From JBHHZI01 sp046757965 (GTDB taxonomy: Bacteria; Acidobacteriota; Polarisedimenticolia; SMYD01): 47,174 nt of DNA. Every line of letters begins with the position of its first letter. Positions within the stretch are counted from its first letter, which is position 1. Made by a program: the position numbers and the translations under genes. Positions 1 to 8,120 of the stretch are shown piece by piece. The stretch is from positions 1-47,174 of the forward strand of contig JBHHZI010000007.1 of assembly GCA_046757965.1 (NCBI GenBank). The letters are read 5' to 3'. The notes beneath the pieces are model-generated. The model was not told the origin of the DNA. It saw only the letters and a list, made by a program, of their open reading frames with translations, and did no database searches.

Positions 1-14
1 AGGCATGCAGTTCC

Positions 15-668
15 TCATAGAGCAGTGCCGGCCCCCCCTCCGCATCGGCGACTGTCACGCCTTCCCCTCCGGCCATCAAGTGATGCCGACGCTGTACCCG
101 TCACCGCCAGCTCTATCCGCAGGCGCTCGGTCCCAGGCGCGGGTGAAGACTCGACGGTGAATCCCTGTTCCACTCCCCGCCGGCCATGAACGTACCACTC
201 TCGAACTCCAGACCGTCGATATTCCACCCGATTGCCTTCGACATGCCGCAACGCAGACTCGACCGGTTCCACTTCCCCAGCGCCGCCAAGACCGATCAGT
301 CGCAGACCCCAAATCCAGGTTTGCCGGCCCCCGCGGCGCGACTGCACTCGCAACCCGCGTGAGTCGAACTCGTACTCCACTCCCAGGCCCGGTCGCCTCG
401 CGACCCAGGTCACGTCACCAGCATCGCCGCCTGTCCCCGCACGGGGCGACAGGTCGTAAACCGATGCACCAACCTGACGTCGGATCTTCCTCCAGGCGTC
501 TGGCGAGAGCGCTTCCGGTGGTCGGAACGGATCCGGACGGGCGCGGGGCGACCTCGGCAGCGGCACATCGCGAATGGTGCCTCCCACCGTATTCCTGGGC
601 GTCGCACCGATCGCGCTGAGAACCGCGAGTGCGGTGCAAAGTGCGAACACGGCACGGCGGGCACACAT
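15..668 (-). CDS. N-terminal part of a secreted FG-GAP/SBBP-type protein, frame broken near the window edge
   Basis: The ATG at 668 is chosen because a strong GGGGGAGGAAGG ribosome site lies about 8 bases upstream; the 10 codons before it look non-coding. The protein starts with a signal peptide (residues about 1-23, a hydrophobic stretch ending near SAIGA). The body carries stretches such as GVEYEF, REWYV and GVEQGFTV, which I recognise from the N-terminal domain of large secreted proteins with FG-GAP or SBBP beta-propeller repeats. The role is unknown; such proteins are usually exported or surface-bound. The reading frame ends at base 15 in a low-complexity Arg/Gly tail. A different frame from about base 70 to the edge reads like the expected continuation (GVTVADAEGGPALLYEELHA), so the true gene probably continues out of the window through a one-base shift near base 71. 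Family call is moderate; the frameshift is inferred. Confidence 0.6.
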   Translation of the reverse strand: MCARRAVFALCTALAVLSAIGATPRNTVGGTIRDVPLPRSPRARPDPFRPPEALSPDAWRKIRRQVGASVYDLSPRAGTGGDAGDVTWVARRPGLGVEYEFDSRGLRVQSRRGGRQTWIWGLRLIGLGGAGEVEPVESALRHVEGNRVEYRRSGVREWYVHGRRGVEQGFTVESSPAPGTERLRIELAVTGTASASLDGRRGRRDSRRCGGGAGTAL

Positions 669-1054
669 GAAGACGACCTTCCTCCCCCGACATCGCAAAC
701 CTCGACACTTCAGGGAACATCTCGCGACACAACACTGTTCACCACGATGGCAACCACACTCGAGTCAAGGTCAGCAATTCATCTACAGGATACTCTGTTC
801 AGAGTCAAGGCGACTGCTCTCTCGCCGCAACAGCAGCTCGTCGGTCGCATCCGGCGACCTCCAACCTGCTGTTGCCTGAAACCATGGGAATCTGTTCAAC
901 TACGAATGGACCGCAGAACGGGGGCGCGCCACATTGTGAGGCCAGGCCGGCTTCAACAAGCCTGGCATGTTGGCTGGGCACATTTGCCCGATCCCGAAGA
1001 AGGGGCCGGACCACCAATCGCCCATGGCGACGTGCTGGCAGCCCGTGATGCGTG
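669..1054. other. Non-coding stretch between the secreted-protein gene and the initiator tRNA
   Basis: No reading frame here has a ribosome site or a recognisable protein. It contains the candidate promoter at 780-808 and an imperfect hairpin at 941-966 (GCCAGG...CCTGGC, with CTT/AAG pairing inside). The hairpin has no adjoining T-run, so I do not call it a terminator. Nothing else is apparent. Confidence 0.5.
780..808 (-). promoter_or_regulatory. Candidate promoter of the secreted FG-GAP-type gene
   Basis: On the minus strand a TTGACT -35 (803-808) is followed after 17 bases by TAGATG (780-785). This would give a leader of about 105 bases before the ATG at 668. Spacing is ideal and the -35 matches 5 of 6 consensus bases; the -10 is weaker. 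Confidence 0.45.
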
Positions 1055-1095
1055 GGAAAAAAGAAATCCCGGTCAGGGACCGACACTGACCGGGA
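1055..1095 (-). terminator. Rho-independent terminator of the initiator tRNA
   Basis: A perfect 10-bp stem (1067-1076 with 1086-1095, TCCCGGTCAG/CTGACCGGGA) encloses a 9-base loop. On the minus strand it is followed at once by TTTCTTTTTT (about 1057-1066). It lies 17 bases past the 3' end of the tRNA, so it most likely ends that transcript. Confidence 0.85.
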
Positions 1096-1112
1096 CCTTC
1101 ATCTGCAAAGAT

Positions 1113-1189
<77 letters not shown>

Positions 1190-1223
1190 ACCGGTTGTGT
1201 CTGGATTGATACTTACGGGCCGG

Positions 1224-1252
1224 ATGCTAGCAACGGCCCCGGGACGTGTCAA
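1224..1252 (-). promoter_or_regulatory. Promoter of the initiator tRNA
   Basis: The minus strand carries a perfect TTGACA -35 (1247-1252), a 17-base spacer and a TAGCAT -10 (1224-1229). Transcription would start near 1217, about 28 bases before the mature tRNA 5' end at 1189. Confidence 0.8.
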
Positions 1253-1344
1253 GAATCGGGCCGGCGGGCCGCGGGGATCGTGACCTTGAACCGGCCGGAC
1301 CCCTCGCATACCCTCATCGGGCTCGCGCCGGGCCGGGAGAAACC

Positions 1345-1881
1345 GTGCATTCCACCATCCATCGAGTCATGCGGTCGCGGCACCTGCTGGCCGGGCTGGT
1401 CATCCTGCTGACCGTCGGAGGCTGCGGCGAGGGGTTCGCCCCGGCGGTGCAGTCGGACGGCTCCTCACCGAAGGAGCGCATCGCGGCGCTGGAGGGTGAC
1501 ACCGACGCCGTCAACGCGGTCATCCATGCCTTCAACCAGGCTTTTGACGCCCGGGACGTGAACCGCATCGCGAGCCTGTTCACGGACAATGCCGAGGTGT
1601 ACATGGCCGACGGCACGGTGGTGGCGGCGCAGCGCCTGGGCATCAAGATGGCCCCGGTCTGGTCGGGCTGGTCGGACCTGAACACGAACTGGGAACTGAA
1701 GGCGGTGAAGCTGGCCCGACCGTACGGCTGGGCCAAGTACACGGAGACCTTCTCCTACCTGGATCGCGGACATCCCCATGTCATGCACAACCTGGTGACG
1801 ATGACCTTCGAGCTGCGCGAACGACACTGGTTGATCACGCACCTGCACCTGTCCACGGCTTCGCGCGCCGACGGCCGTTGA
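1345..1881 (+). CDS. NTF2/SnoaL-fold lipoprotein (DUF4440-like)
   Basis: I chose the GTG at 1345 because GGGAGA lies 4 bases upstream; an ATG at 1369 is the alternative. The product begins with a basic segment, a hydrophobic stretch and a lipobox-like TVGGC, so it is probably a lipoprotein. After a short linker comes a domain of about 125 residues with the pattern of the SnoaL/NTF2 superfamily (helix with FNQAFDARDVNRIASLFTD, then alternating strands ending in THLHLSTA). Members bind small molecules or act as accessory domains, and no catalytic role can be assigned here. The gene stands alone and converges with the methyltransferase gene. Confidence 0.7.
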   Translation: MHSTIHRVMRSRHLLAGLVILLTVGGCGEGFAPAVQSDGSSPKERIAALEGDTDAVNAVIHAFNQAFDARDVNRIASLFTDNAEVYMADGTVVAAQRLGIKMAPVWSGWSDLNTNWELKAVKLARPYGWAKYTETFSYLDRGHPHVMHNLVTMTFELRERHWLITHLHLSTASRADGR

Positions 1882-1908
1882 GGGCGCCGGCGGCGGCGCG
1901 CCCGGCGC

Positions 1909-2625
1909 CTAGCCGGGCTTCACGCCCCCGAAGAGGCCGATGCCGCTGATTCCCTCCGGGTCGGCGAAAGGCGCAAGCCCCGCCCCGGTGATCGCCTCCA
2001 GATAAGTGCCACGGTCGTAGAGGCGCATCGGGTGATGCTCGACGAACTGTTGCCGGGCGGCGCCTTCACCGACAACGTAGTCGAAGGTCACATGCAGCAT
2101 GCCCGGCTCGCGGGCGGCCGACGTGGTCCTCTTCACCCGCAGGCCGTCCACACGCGTCTCGAGGGTCGAGGTCGCCGCCGGGCGGACCTGTTCGGGCAGG
2201 AGCGACGGCTCGATCAGGACCACCCCTCCCGGCTCCAGGTGGGCGGCCATCCGGTGGATGGCGTCACGCAGCCGGCCGGCACCTTCGAGATAGCCCACGG
2301 CGGAGAACAGACAGGTCACCACGTCGAAGCGGCAGCCGAGGTCGAGGGCGCACATGTCGGCCTGATGGAAGGTCACAGCGGGCAGCTTCTTCCGGGCCAC
2401 CTCGAGCATGAACGGGCTCAGATCGGCGCCGGTGACGGCGAAGCGGGTCGCCAGAAAGCGCAGATGCTCCCCTGTGCCGCAGGCGACGTCCAGCAGGGTA
2501 CGGGCGGGAGAGCCACGGTGCCGATCGATGAAGGCACACAGACGCGCCGCCTCTTCTTCATACGACTTCGCCCGGGCGGCATAGACGGCGTCGTAGAATG
2601 GAGCTGACTGGTCGAACAGTTGCAT
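1909..2625 (-). CDS. SAM-dependent methyltransferase, TylM1/DesVI-like
   Basis: The 238-residue product is a class I methyltransferase. It shows motif I LLDVACGTG (about 43-51), an acidic residue in GADLS after strand 2, and the strand-4 region RFDVVTCLFSAVGYL. The N-terminus (FYDAVYAARAKSYEEEA) and the tail (GLFGGVKPG) closely resemble the TylM1/DesVI family, which N,N-dimethylates TDP-3-amino-3,6-dideoxyhexoses. Sugar N-methylation is therefore a reasonable guess, but the actual substrate cannot be read from sequence. The start at 2625 fits the family N-terminus; no strong ribosome site precedes it. It faces away from the glycine-zipper and epimerase genes, whose sugar-nucleotide role agrees with this call. 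Confidence 0.75.
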   Translation of the reverse strand: MQLFDQSAPFYDAVYAARAKSYEEEAARLCAFIDRHRGSPARTLLDVACGTGEHLRFLATRFAVTGADLSPFMLEVARKKLPAVTFHQADMCALDLGCRFDVVTCLFSAVGYLEGAGRLRDAIHRMAAHLEPGGVVLIEPSLLPEQVRPAATSTLETRVDGLRVKRTTSAAREPGMLHVTFDYVVGEGAARQQFVEHHPMRLYDRGTYLEAITGAGLAPFADPEGISGIGLFGGVKPG

Positions 2626-2691
2626 CGGCGCTGCGGATGGTAGACGATCGTCTCCCGGCGGGACCGGAAGATCGGCAAACAGGAGATGCGG

Positions 2692-2868
2692 GTGAGAGAA
2701 GATACCAGGGGGCGAGCCGGTCGCGAGTCTGCCGGCTCCGGGAAAGGCGTTGTGCTCGGGGCAGGGGTCGGACTGATCTTGGGAGCAGGGTTCGGCAACC
2801 CTGGCGTCGGGCTGGTGATCGGCGCTGCGGTCGCCCTCGCCTTCGGTGCCGTCTCGGAGACGGTATAG
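2692..2868 (+). CDS. Glycine-zipper mini-protein, probable small membrane protein
   Basis: This 58-residue product has a charged N-terminus (about 18 residues) and then one continuous hydrophobic, glycine-patterned segment with repeats such as GVVLGAGVGLILGAGFGNPG. That is the glycine-zipper pattern of small membrane proteins. The GTG at 2692 is preferred: AGGAG at 2681-2685 lies 6 bases upstream of it, but directly abuts the in-frame ATG at 2686. The gene ends 5 bases before the possible GTG start of the epimerase gene, so the two may be coupled. Function unknown. Confidence 0.6.
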   Translation: MREDTRGRAGRESAGSGKGVVLGAGVGLILGAGFGNPGVGLVIGAAVALAFGAVSETV

Positions 2869-2872
2869 TCCG

Positions 2873-4105
2873 GTGCGAGACGACCGGCCGCGGGGAATCT
2901 CCCCGCTCTCGCCCTCCCAAACCGACAGGAACGAGCCCCGGTCCAGCCCGCTGGACGTGGCGGTGGTGACCTCGTCGCGGTCCGACTGGTGCCACCTGGC
3001 CTGGCCGCTGCGCGACATGCGCGCCCATCCGGCTCTCTGCCCGCGCCTCATCGTCTGCGGCTCGCACCTCGCCCCGGAGTTCGGCCACACCGTGGACGTC
3101 ATCGAAGAAGACGGCTTCGTGGTGGACGCCCGGGTGGACTACCCCCTCGACACCGACACCGAGGCGACCATGGCGCGCAGCGTGGGTCACGCCACGCTGG
3201 CCTTTGCCGACCTGCTGGAGAGCCGGCCGCCCGACCTCCTGCTGGCCAGCGCCGATCGCCACGAGATGCTGGCGCCGGCCATCGCCGCGGTCACCCTGCG
3301 CATCCCGATCGCGCACCTCGAGGGGGGTGAGTGGACCGCCGGCGCCATCGACAACGTCGTGCGCCATGCTCTGACCATGATGGCGCACGTGCACTTCACG
3401 CCCACCGAGCGGGCCACGCGCCGGGTGGTCGCCATGGGCGAGGAGGCGTGGCGGGTGCATCGGGTGGGGGCGCCGTCGCTGGACCACCTGCATCGCGGCA
3501 AGCTGCTCGATCCCGCCCAGCTTGCGGACCGCCTGCGCATGCCCCTGGACCCGGCGCCGCTGGTGGCGGCGGTCCACCCGGTGACCCTCTTCGACGATCC
3601 GGCCGGCGCGGAAGGGGCGGCGCTGCTGGCCGCCCTGGGGCGGCGTACGGAGCCGATCGTGTTCTGCCTGCCGAATGCCGATGCCCGCGGCCGGGCCCTC
3701 GCCGGGAAGGTGCGCACCTTCTGCGACGGGCGCGCCAACGCCCGCCTGTTCGAGAACCTCGATCCGCTGACCTACTGGAGCCTGCTGCGCCACGCCGTTG
3801 CCCTGGTCGGCAACTCCAGCAGCGGCCTGATGGAAACCCCTGCCGTCCGGCTGCCCGCCGTCAATGTCGGCCGCCGCCAGGAGGGGCGCGAGCGGGCCGC
3901 CAATGTCGTGGATGCGCCGGCCGATCCGGATGCCATCGGCGCCGCCCTCGATCGCATCACCCGCCCCGCCTTCGTCCAGTCGCTGCACGGGCTGCACAAC
4001 CCGTACGGAGACGGCCACGCGGGAGAACGCCTGGCGGAGATCCTGGCGGCGCTTCCCTCACGACGGGAACTCCTGCTCAAGCAGGACACACTCGGCACCA
4101 TCTGA
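2873..4105 (+). CDS. UDP-N-acetylglucosamine 2-epimerase family protein (NeuC/NnaA-like)
   Basis: Enzymes of this family epimerise or hydrolyse UDP-GlcNAc to ManNAc, feeding capsule or sialic-acid-type sugars. Visible landmarks are VTSSRSDW near the N-terminus, GSHLAPEFGHT, the ADRHEMLA block, IPIAHLEGGEWTAGAIDN and, near the C-terminus, VGNSSSGLMETP, which corresponds to the UDP-binding loop. HLEGGE replaces the more usual HIHGGE. The start is uncertain: GTG at 2873 is used, but family alignment would begin near the GTG at 2957, and a TATAGT -10-like hexamer at 2864-2869 would place the transcript start after 2873. It converges with the ABC permease gene and lies near a sugar methyltransferase. 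Confidence 0.8.
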   Translation: MRDDRPRGISPLSPSQTDRNEPRSSPLDVAVVTSSRSDWCHLAWPLRDMRAHPALCPRLIVCGSHLAPEFGHTVDVIEEDGFVVDARVDYPLDTDTEATMARSVGHATLAFADLLESRPPDLLLASADRHEMLAPAIAAVTLRIPIAHLEGGEWTAGAIDNVVRHALTMMAHVHFTPTERATRRVVAMGEEAWRVHRVGAPSLDHLHRGKLLDPAQLADRLRMPLDPAPLVAAVHPVTLFDDPAGAEGAALLAALGRRTEPIVFCLPNADARGRALAGKVRTFCDGRANARLFENLDPLTYWSLLRHAVALVGNSSSGLMETPAVRLPAVNVGRRQEGRERAANVVDAPADPDAIGAALDRITRPAFVQSLHGLHNPYGDGHAGERLAEILAALPSRRELLLKQDTLGTI

Positions 4106-4197
4106 AACAGTCGTTGACGCGGACCAGCGGCTGCGCCTGAGCACGCCCCACGTGAGGACCGCGCGCACCCGTGACGCCGCGGGGCGTCGATTCGACG

Positions 4198-5160
4198 TTA
4201 CTGCTTCGACAGGTCGAAGATGTACTCGCGGTGGCTGAAGGTCCAGAGAGACAGCCCGCCGAACAGGGCGAAGATGAACAGCAGGGCGAGGATCGCCTCG
4301 CCGGTGCCGGCGGCCTGGGCGGAGGCCGTCACCTGGCCCGCCACCTGGTTGAGCATGTTCTTGCCGGTGGCATGGGCGGTGAGGGACTGGACGTAGTGCA
4401 TCACGGTCAGCTTGCGCGCCAGGGCCGGGATGTACGGCACCCACGATTCCCAGCCGAAGGCCAGGGCAATCCCCCACAGGACCGGCTTGTTGAAGAACGC
4501 CCCGACGAAGGTGAACACGGCGGTGTAGACCGCCAGCACACCCAGCGTCAGGAACAGGTCGGCCCCCAGGGTCGGCAGGTGGTGCACGAAGCTCGCCGGC
4601 GCACCGGAGTAGATGCGCTCGGTATGGATGATGCCGGCATTGAGGATGTTCTCGGCCAGGATGCCGTCTCCCAGGGTCAGCAGTGTGTAGGTCACGATCA
4701 GCATCGGGCCGATGAGCAGCGCCGCGGATGCCCAGATGGCGGTCGCCTTGCCCAGGAGGATGGCCATCTTCGGCACCGGGCGCACGAACAGATACGTCAG
4801 GGTCTTGTTCTCGATCTCGTCGGCCACCACCGAGGTGCCGAAGAACAGAGCGATGAGCAGCACGATGTAGTGCACCAGGAAGAACGTGTGGGTGTAGAAG
4901 ATGTACCCCTCGCGGAGCTGCTCGGTGGCGGGAATCGCCTTCACCAGGAGGAACACCACCGCCACCAGGGGCAGCACACCGGCCAGCAGGCCGAAGAACA
5001 GCGTCCGCCGGCTGAAGAAGGTCGCCGGCAGGGCGAAGGCGAAGACCGCCCTCGCCCCCCGTACGAACTGCACCGGGGGTCGAGCGGCGACGGGCGGCCC
5101 GCTGCCGTCGGGCGCCGAGTCGGTGCCGGGGTCGATGAGATCGGATCCGCTCACGGCCAC
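4198..5160 (-). CDS. ABC-2 type transporter permease
   Basis: The 320-residue product has a polar N-terminus of about 40 residues and about six hydrophobic segments (for example LFFGLLAGVLPLVAVVFLLV and YIVLLIALFFGTSVVADEIE). The phrase VADEIENKTLTYLFVRPV is the signature seen after the second membrane segment in ABC-2 permeases. It is the last gene of the operon and would pair with the ATPase directly upstream (stop at 5167). The first GTG at 5160 is given; the second at 5154 has better spacing to GAGGA. Substrate unknown; ABC-2 systems export lipids, polysaccharides or drugs. Confidence 0.85.
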   Translation of the reverse strand: MAVSGSDLIDPGTDSAPDGSGPPVAARPPVQFVRGARAVFAFALPATFFSRRTLFFGLLAGVLPLVAVVFLLVKAIPATEQLREGYIFYTHTFFLVHYIVLLIALFFGTSVVADEIENKTLTYLFVRPVPKMAILLGKATAIWASAALLIGPMLIVTYTLLTLGDGILAENILNAGIIHTERIYSGAPASFVHHLPTLGADLFLTLGVLAVYTAVFTFVGAFFNKPVLWGIALAFGWESWVPYIPALARKLTVMHYVQSLTAHATGKNMLNQVAGQVTASAQAAGTGEAILALLFIFALFGGLSLWTFSHREYIFDLSKQ

Positions 5161-5166
5161 TCCTCT

Positions 5167-6111
5167 TCAATGCACCAGGTAGTTGAACACCGCCTGCAGG
5201 TTGTCATCGGGGCTGGACAGCTCGTCGACGATGACCCCCTCCTCGAGGACCAGGGACGGGATACGCGCGTAGAAGGCGTCCGGCTTGATGGTCTCGGCGG
5301 TGACGTTGCGGCTGTGCTCGTCGAAGCGCACCGACACGACATCCTTCTCGGCGATCAGCCGGGCGGCCAGGCTGCGCGGGTCGCTGGTGGTCAGGGTCAC
5401 GTGGTGCGGGTGCTCGTCGATGAGGTCCCGGATCTCGTGCACATCCCCCTCCGCCAGCAGGCGGCCATGATTGATGAGCAGCACGGTCGAGGTCATCGCC
5501 TCCACCTCGTGCAGGATGTGGCTGGAGACCAGCACCGTGCGGCCCTCCTCGCCCCACCTGCGCACCAGGTCGATGATGTGGCGCCGGCCGATGGGGTCGA
5601 GGCCGGTGACCGGCTCGTCGAGGATGAGCACCTCCGGGTCGTGGGCGATGGCCTGGGCCAGCTTGATGCGCTGGCGCATGCCCTTGCTGTAGCCGGCGAT
5701 CTTGCCATCGGCCACGTCGGACATGCCGACCTCGTTGATGGCGGCCTTGCTCCGGGCGAGGACCTCGGCACGCCGGTAGCCGTTGAGCGACAGCAGCGCC
5801 TGCACGAACCGGCGGCCGGTCATCCACTCGTAGAAGGTGTCCTGCTCCGGGCAGAAGCCCAGGATGCGATTCATCTCCGGGTTGTTCCAGGGGTCGTGGC
5901 CGCACACGCGGGAACGGCCCCGGCTGGACCTGAGCTGCCCGGTCAGGATCTTCATCAGGGTCGACTTGCCGGCGCCGTTGGGGCCCAGGAGACCGGTCAC
6001 GCCGGGGCGCACGTTCAGGCTGACGCCGTTGACGGCCACCACCTGGCCGTACCACTTGGCGATGCCGTTCATCTCGATGGCGGAGGAGGTGCCGGCCGCC
6101 GGATGCCTCAT
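5167..6111 (-). CDS. ABC transporter ATP-binding protein
   Basis: The 314-residue ATPase shows Walker A GPNGAGKST, Q-loop region CPEQDT, the signature YSKGMRQR, Walker B VLILDEP and the switch histidine in VSSHIL. A C-terminal domain of about 95 residues follows the nucleotide-binding domain, as in exporters of the ABC-2 group. The ATG at 6111 overlaps the stop of the upstream permease (ATGA), so translation is coupled. In this operon it is the second ATPase and most likely powers the permease at 4198-5160. Confidence 0.9.
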   Translation of the reverse strand: MRHPAAGTSSAIEMNGIAKWYGQVVAVNGVSLNVRPGVTGLLGPNGAGKSTLMKILTGQLRSSRGRSRVCGHDPWNNPEMNRILGFCPEQDTFYEWMTGRRFVQALLSLNGYRRAEVLARSKAAINEVGMSDVADGKIAGYSKGMRQRIKLAQAIAHDPEVLILDEPVTGLDPIGRRHIIDLVRRWGEEGRTVLVSSHILHEVEAMTSTVLLINHGRLLAEGDVHEIRDLIDEHPHHVTLTTSDPRSLAARLIAEKDVVSVRFDEHSRNVTAETIKPDAFYARIPSLVLEEGVIVDELSSPDDNLQAVFNYLVH

Positions 6112-6947
6112 GCCACCACCTCCACCGGCCGGATGCGACGCGACAGCACCCAGGCCGCCCAGGCGCAGGCCACACCGGCCGCCAGCAGAGAGAGCAGCGG
6201 GCTCAGATGGGTGCTCGCCTGCTGGAAGAAGAAGGCATCGGAGAGGCGCGAGATGTTGTCGGCCACCGACAGGACGAGCATCTGGTCGGAGCCGGTGATC
6301 AGGCTGATGACCTTGCCGATGGCCGGTGAGAAGATCGCGATCCCCATGAAGGTGACGCCCACCACGCGGCCGGAACGGGCCATACTGGACAGCGCCAGGA
6401 TGAGGCACGAGGTCGCCGCCACGATGAGCAGACCATAGGCGATGATGGAGGCCAGCAGCCAGTAATTCTCCTTGATGAAGCCGAGGCCCGGGTCGACGCC
6501 GGCGGTGAAGACGAACAGCACCAGCACCGGCATGAGAAACACCAGGGTCAGGAAGGCCGCGATGATGGCGAACTTGCCCGCCACGTAGTCCAGACGGGTG
6601 ATCGGCTTGGAGAAGTAGATGGGCAGCGCGTTGGCGGCGAGATCGGTGGCGATCAGTCCCGAACCGGCATAGACGGTCACCAGCACCAGAGCCGGCAATT
6701 GCCAGGCGAAGGCGTACTGGAAGAACCAGGGTCCGATGCCAAAGCCCGGGCCGGTGCCCAGGGCCAGCTCGAAGTAGACGTAGGTGGCCTCGATGAAGAA
6801 CGGCACCCAGCAGAGCATCAGCAAGAACATGAAGAAGCGCTTCGCCAGCAGCAGCCGGATGCCGGCCTCGGCGATCACCCACCAGCGCCCGGCGCCGCTC
6901 TTCAGCGTGCCTTCCCAGTGGCGGTAGCTCAGGTCATAGATCGGCAT
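6108..6947 (-). CDS. ABC-2 type transporter permease
   Basis: The 279-residue product opens with MPIYDLSYRHWEG, a short cytoplasmic segment typical of this permease group, followed by about six membrane segments. The segment LIATDLAANALPIYFSKPI is the ABC-2 signature block. The ATG at 6947 has GGGAG about 7 bases upstream and follows the stop of the first ATPase by 4 bases. Its stop overlaps the start of the second ATPase. It likely pairs with the ATPase at 6952-8061. Confidence 0.87.
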   Translation of the reverse strand: MPIYDLSYRHWEGTLKSGAGRWWVIAEAGIRLLLAKRFFMFLLMLCWVPFFIEATYVYFELALGTGPGFGIGPWFFQYAFAWQLPALVLVTVYAGSGLIATDLAANALPIYFSKPITRLDYVAGKFAIIAAFLTLVFLMPVLVLFVFTAGVDPGLGFIKENYWLLASIIAYGLLIVAATSCLILALSSMARSGRVVGVTFMGIAIFSPAIGKVISLITGSDQMLVLSVADNISRLSDAFFFQQASTHLSPLLSLLAAGVACAWAAWVLSRRIRPVEVVA

Positions 6948-6951
6948 CGGC

Positions 6952-8061
6952 TCACTCCCGCCCTTCGTCCGCCCGGCCCTCGGGGCGGCGTCGTTCCGCC
7001 TCGCCGGCCGCAGGCAGCGCTCCGGCGGCGGCCAGACCGCCGGAGCCGTTGGTCCGCGAGGCATCGATCCCTTCCCCGTTCGCACCGTTGGCGCCGGCCA
7101 CCTGCATCGTGGCTCCGGCGGACGTGTCACCGATGGCGTCGAGGAAGACCTCCTCGAGGGTGCGCCGCAACTGCATCAGGTGGCGGATCTGATAGCCGGT
7201 GTCTGCGGCGCGCTGGAAGATGAAGCGCGCCGTCTCGCCGGCCGGCATGGCCACCCGCAGCATGCGGTCCGCGTCGAGGGTGACGTCGCAGCCGGCGGTC
7301 GCCAGGGCGGCCTTCAGCTTCGCCTGATCGCCCTTGCCCCGCACCTGGTAGACCTGCCGGTGGCGGGCCTTCAGCTCCTCGATGTTGCCCGAGGTCACCA
7401 CCGTGCCCCGGTTGAGGACGACCACATCGCGGCAGGCATACTCGACGTCGGGAAGCAGGTGCGAGCAGAGGACGATGCTGATGCGCTTGCGCACGGAGAT
7501 GTCCTTGACGAGATCGAGCATCTCGCGGCGGCCCTTCGGGTCCATGCCGTTGGTCGGCTCGTCGAGAAACAGCACCTTCGGGTCGTGAATCAGCGCCTGG
7601 GCCAGCTTGATGCGCTGGCGCATGCCGGTGGAGTACGTGTCCAGGGGGCGGTAGCGCGCCTCGCCGAGCCCGACATAGCTGAGCACCTCGTGGGAACGCG
7701 CCATGGCATCCACGCGCGCCATGCCGGCCAGCTCGCCGGCGAAGGCCACGAAGGCCACGGCGTTCATGCCGGGGATGTGCCCCTCGTTCTCCGGCATGTA
7801 GCCCACCATCTGCCGGATGGCCAGGGGGTCGCTGCAGAAGTCGTGGTCCAGCAGATGGCCGCCGCCGGAGCGGGGCGCCAGGAAGCCCAGCACCGTCTTG
7901 ATCAGCGTGGACTTGCCGGCGCCGTTGGGGCCGAGCAGGCCCACCGCGCCGGCAGCGAGCTGCAGGCTGACGTCGCGCAGCGCCACCTTGCGGCCGTAGG
8001 CAACGGTCATCCCATCGAGCTGCAGGATCATGCTCCCCCCGGTGCGTCCGTCGCCTGTCAT
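6952..8061 (-). CDS. ABC transporter ATP-binding protein with a low-complexity C-terminal tail
   Basis: Walker A GPNGAGKST, a PENEGHIPGM Q-loop region, the signature YSTGMRQR, Walker B VLFLDEP and the switch histidine in CSHLL are all present, so it should hydrolyse ATP. After the regulatory region ending near LEEVFLDAIG, the protein carries about 60 residues rich in Ala, Gly and Glu (for example GANGANGEG) that have no counterpart in the second ATPase of the operon. The ATG at 8061 is used because GGGAGG lies 9 bases upstream; a second ATG at 8031 begins the conserved domain directly. It is the first of four ABC genes in the run. Confidence 0.9.
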   Translation of the reverse strand: MTGDGRTGGSMILQLDGMTVAYGRKVALRDVSLQLAAGAVGLLGPNGAGKSTLIKTVLGFLAPRSGGGHLLDHDFCSDPLAIRQMVGYMPENEGHIPGMNAVAFVAFAGELAGMARVDAMARSHEVLSYVGLGEARYRPLDTYSTGMRQRIKLAQALIHDPKVLFLDEPTNGMDPKGRREMLDLVKDISVRKRISIVLCSHLLPDVEYACRDVVVLNRGTVVTSGNIEELKARHRQVYQVRGKGDQAKLKAALATAGCDVTLDADRMLRVAMPAGETARFIFQRAADTGYQIRHLMQLRRTLEEVFLDAIGDTSAGATMQVAGANGANGEGIDASRTNGSGGLAAAGALPAAGEAERRRPEGRADEGRE

Positions 8062-8120
8062 ACGTGCCAGCCTCCCGGCAGGTTCTTTCCGGCGGGGCGT
8101 CTCCCCGCTATTCTTGCGCC

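Noticed and set aside
941..966. Hairpin considered as a second terminator
   Set aside because: The stem is interrupted and no T-run follows on either strand.
4173..4188. Short hairpin (GACGCC/GGCGTC) between the convergent epimerase and permease genes
   Set aside because: Only 6 bp, no T-run; could be chance in GC-rich DNA.
4171..6438. A 755-codon plus-strand frame opposite the ABC genes
   Set aside because: Its composition (His, Gln, Gly, Arg) is typical of antisense frames, and the opposite strand has Walker motifs and membrane segments.
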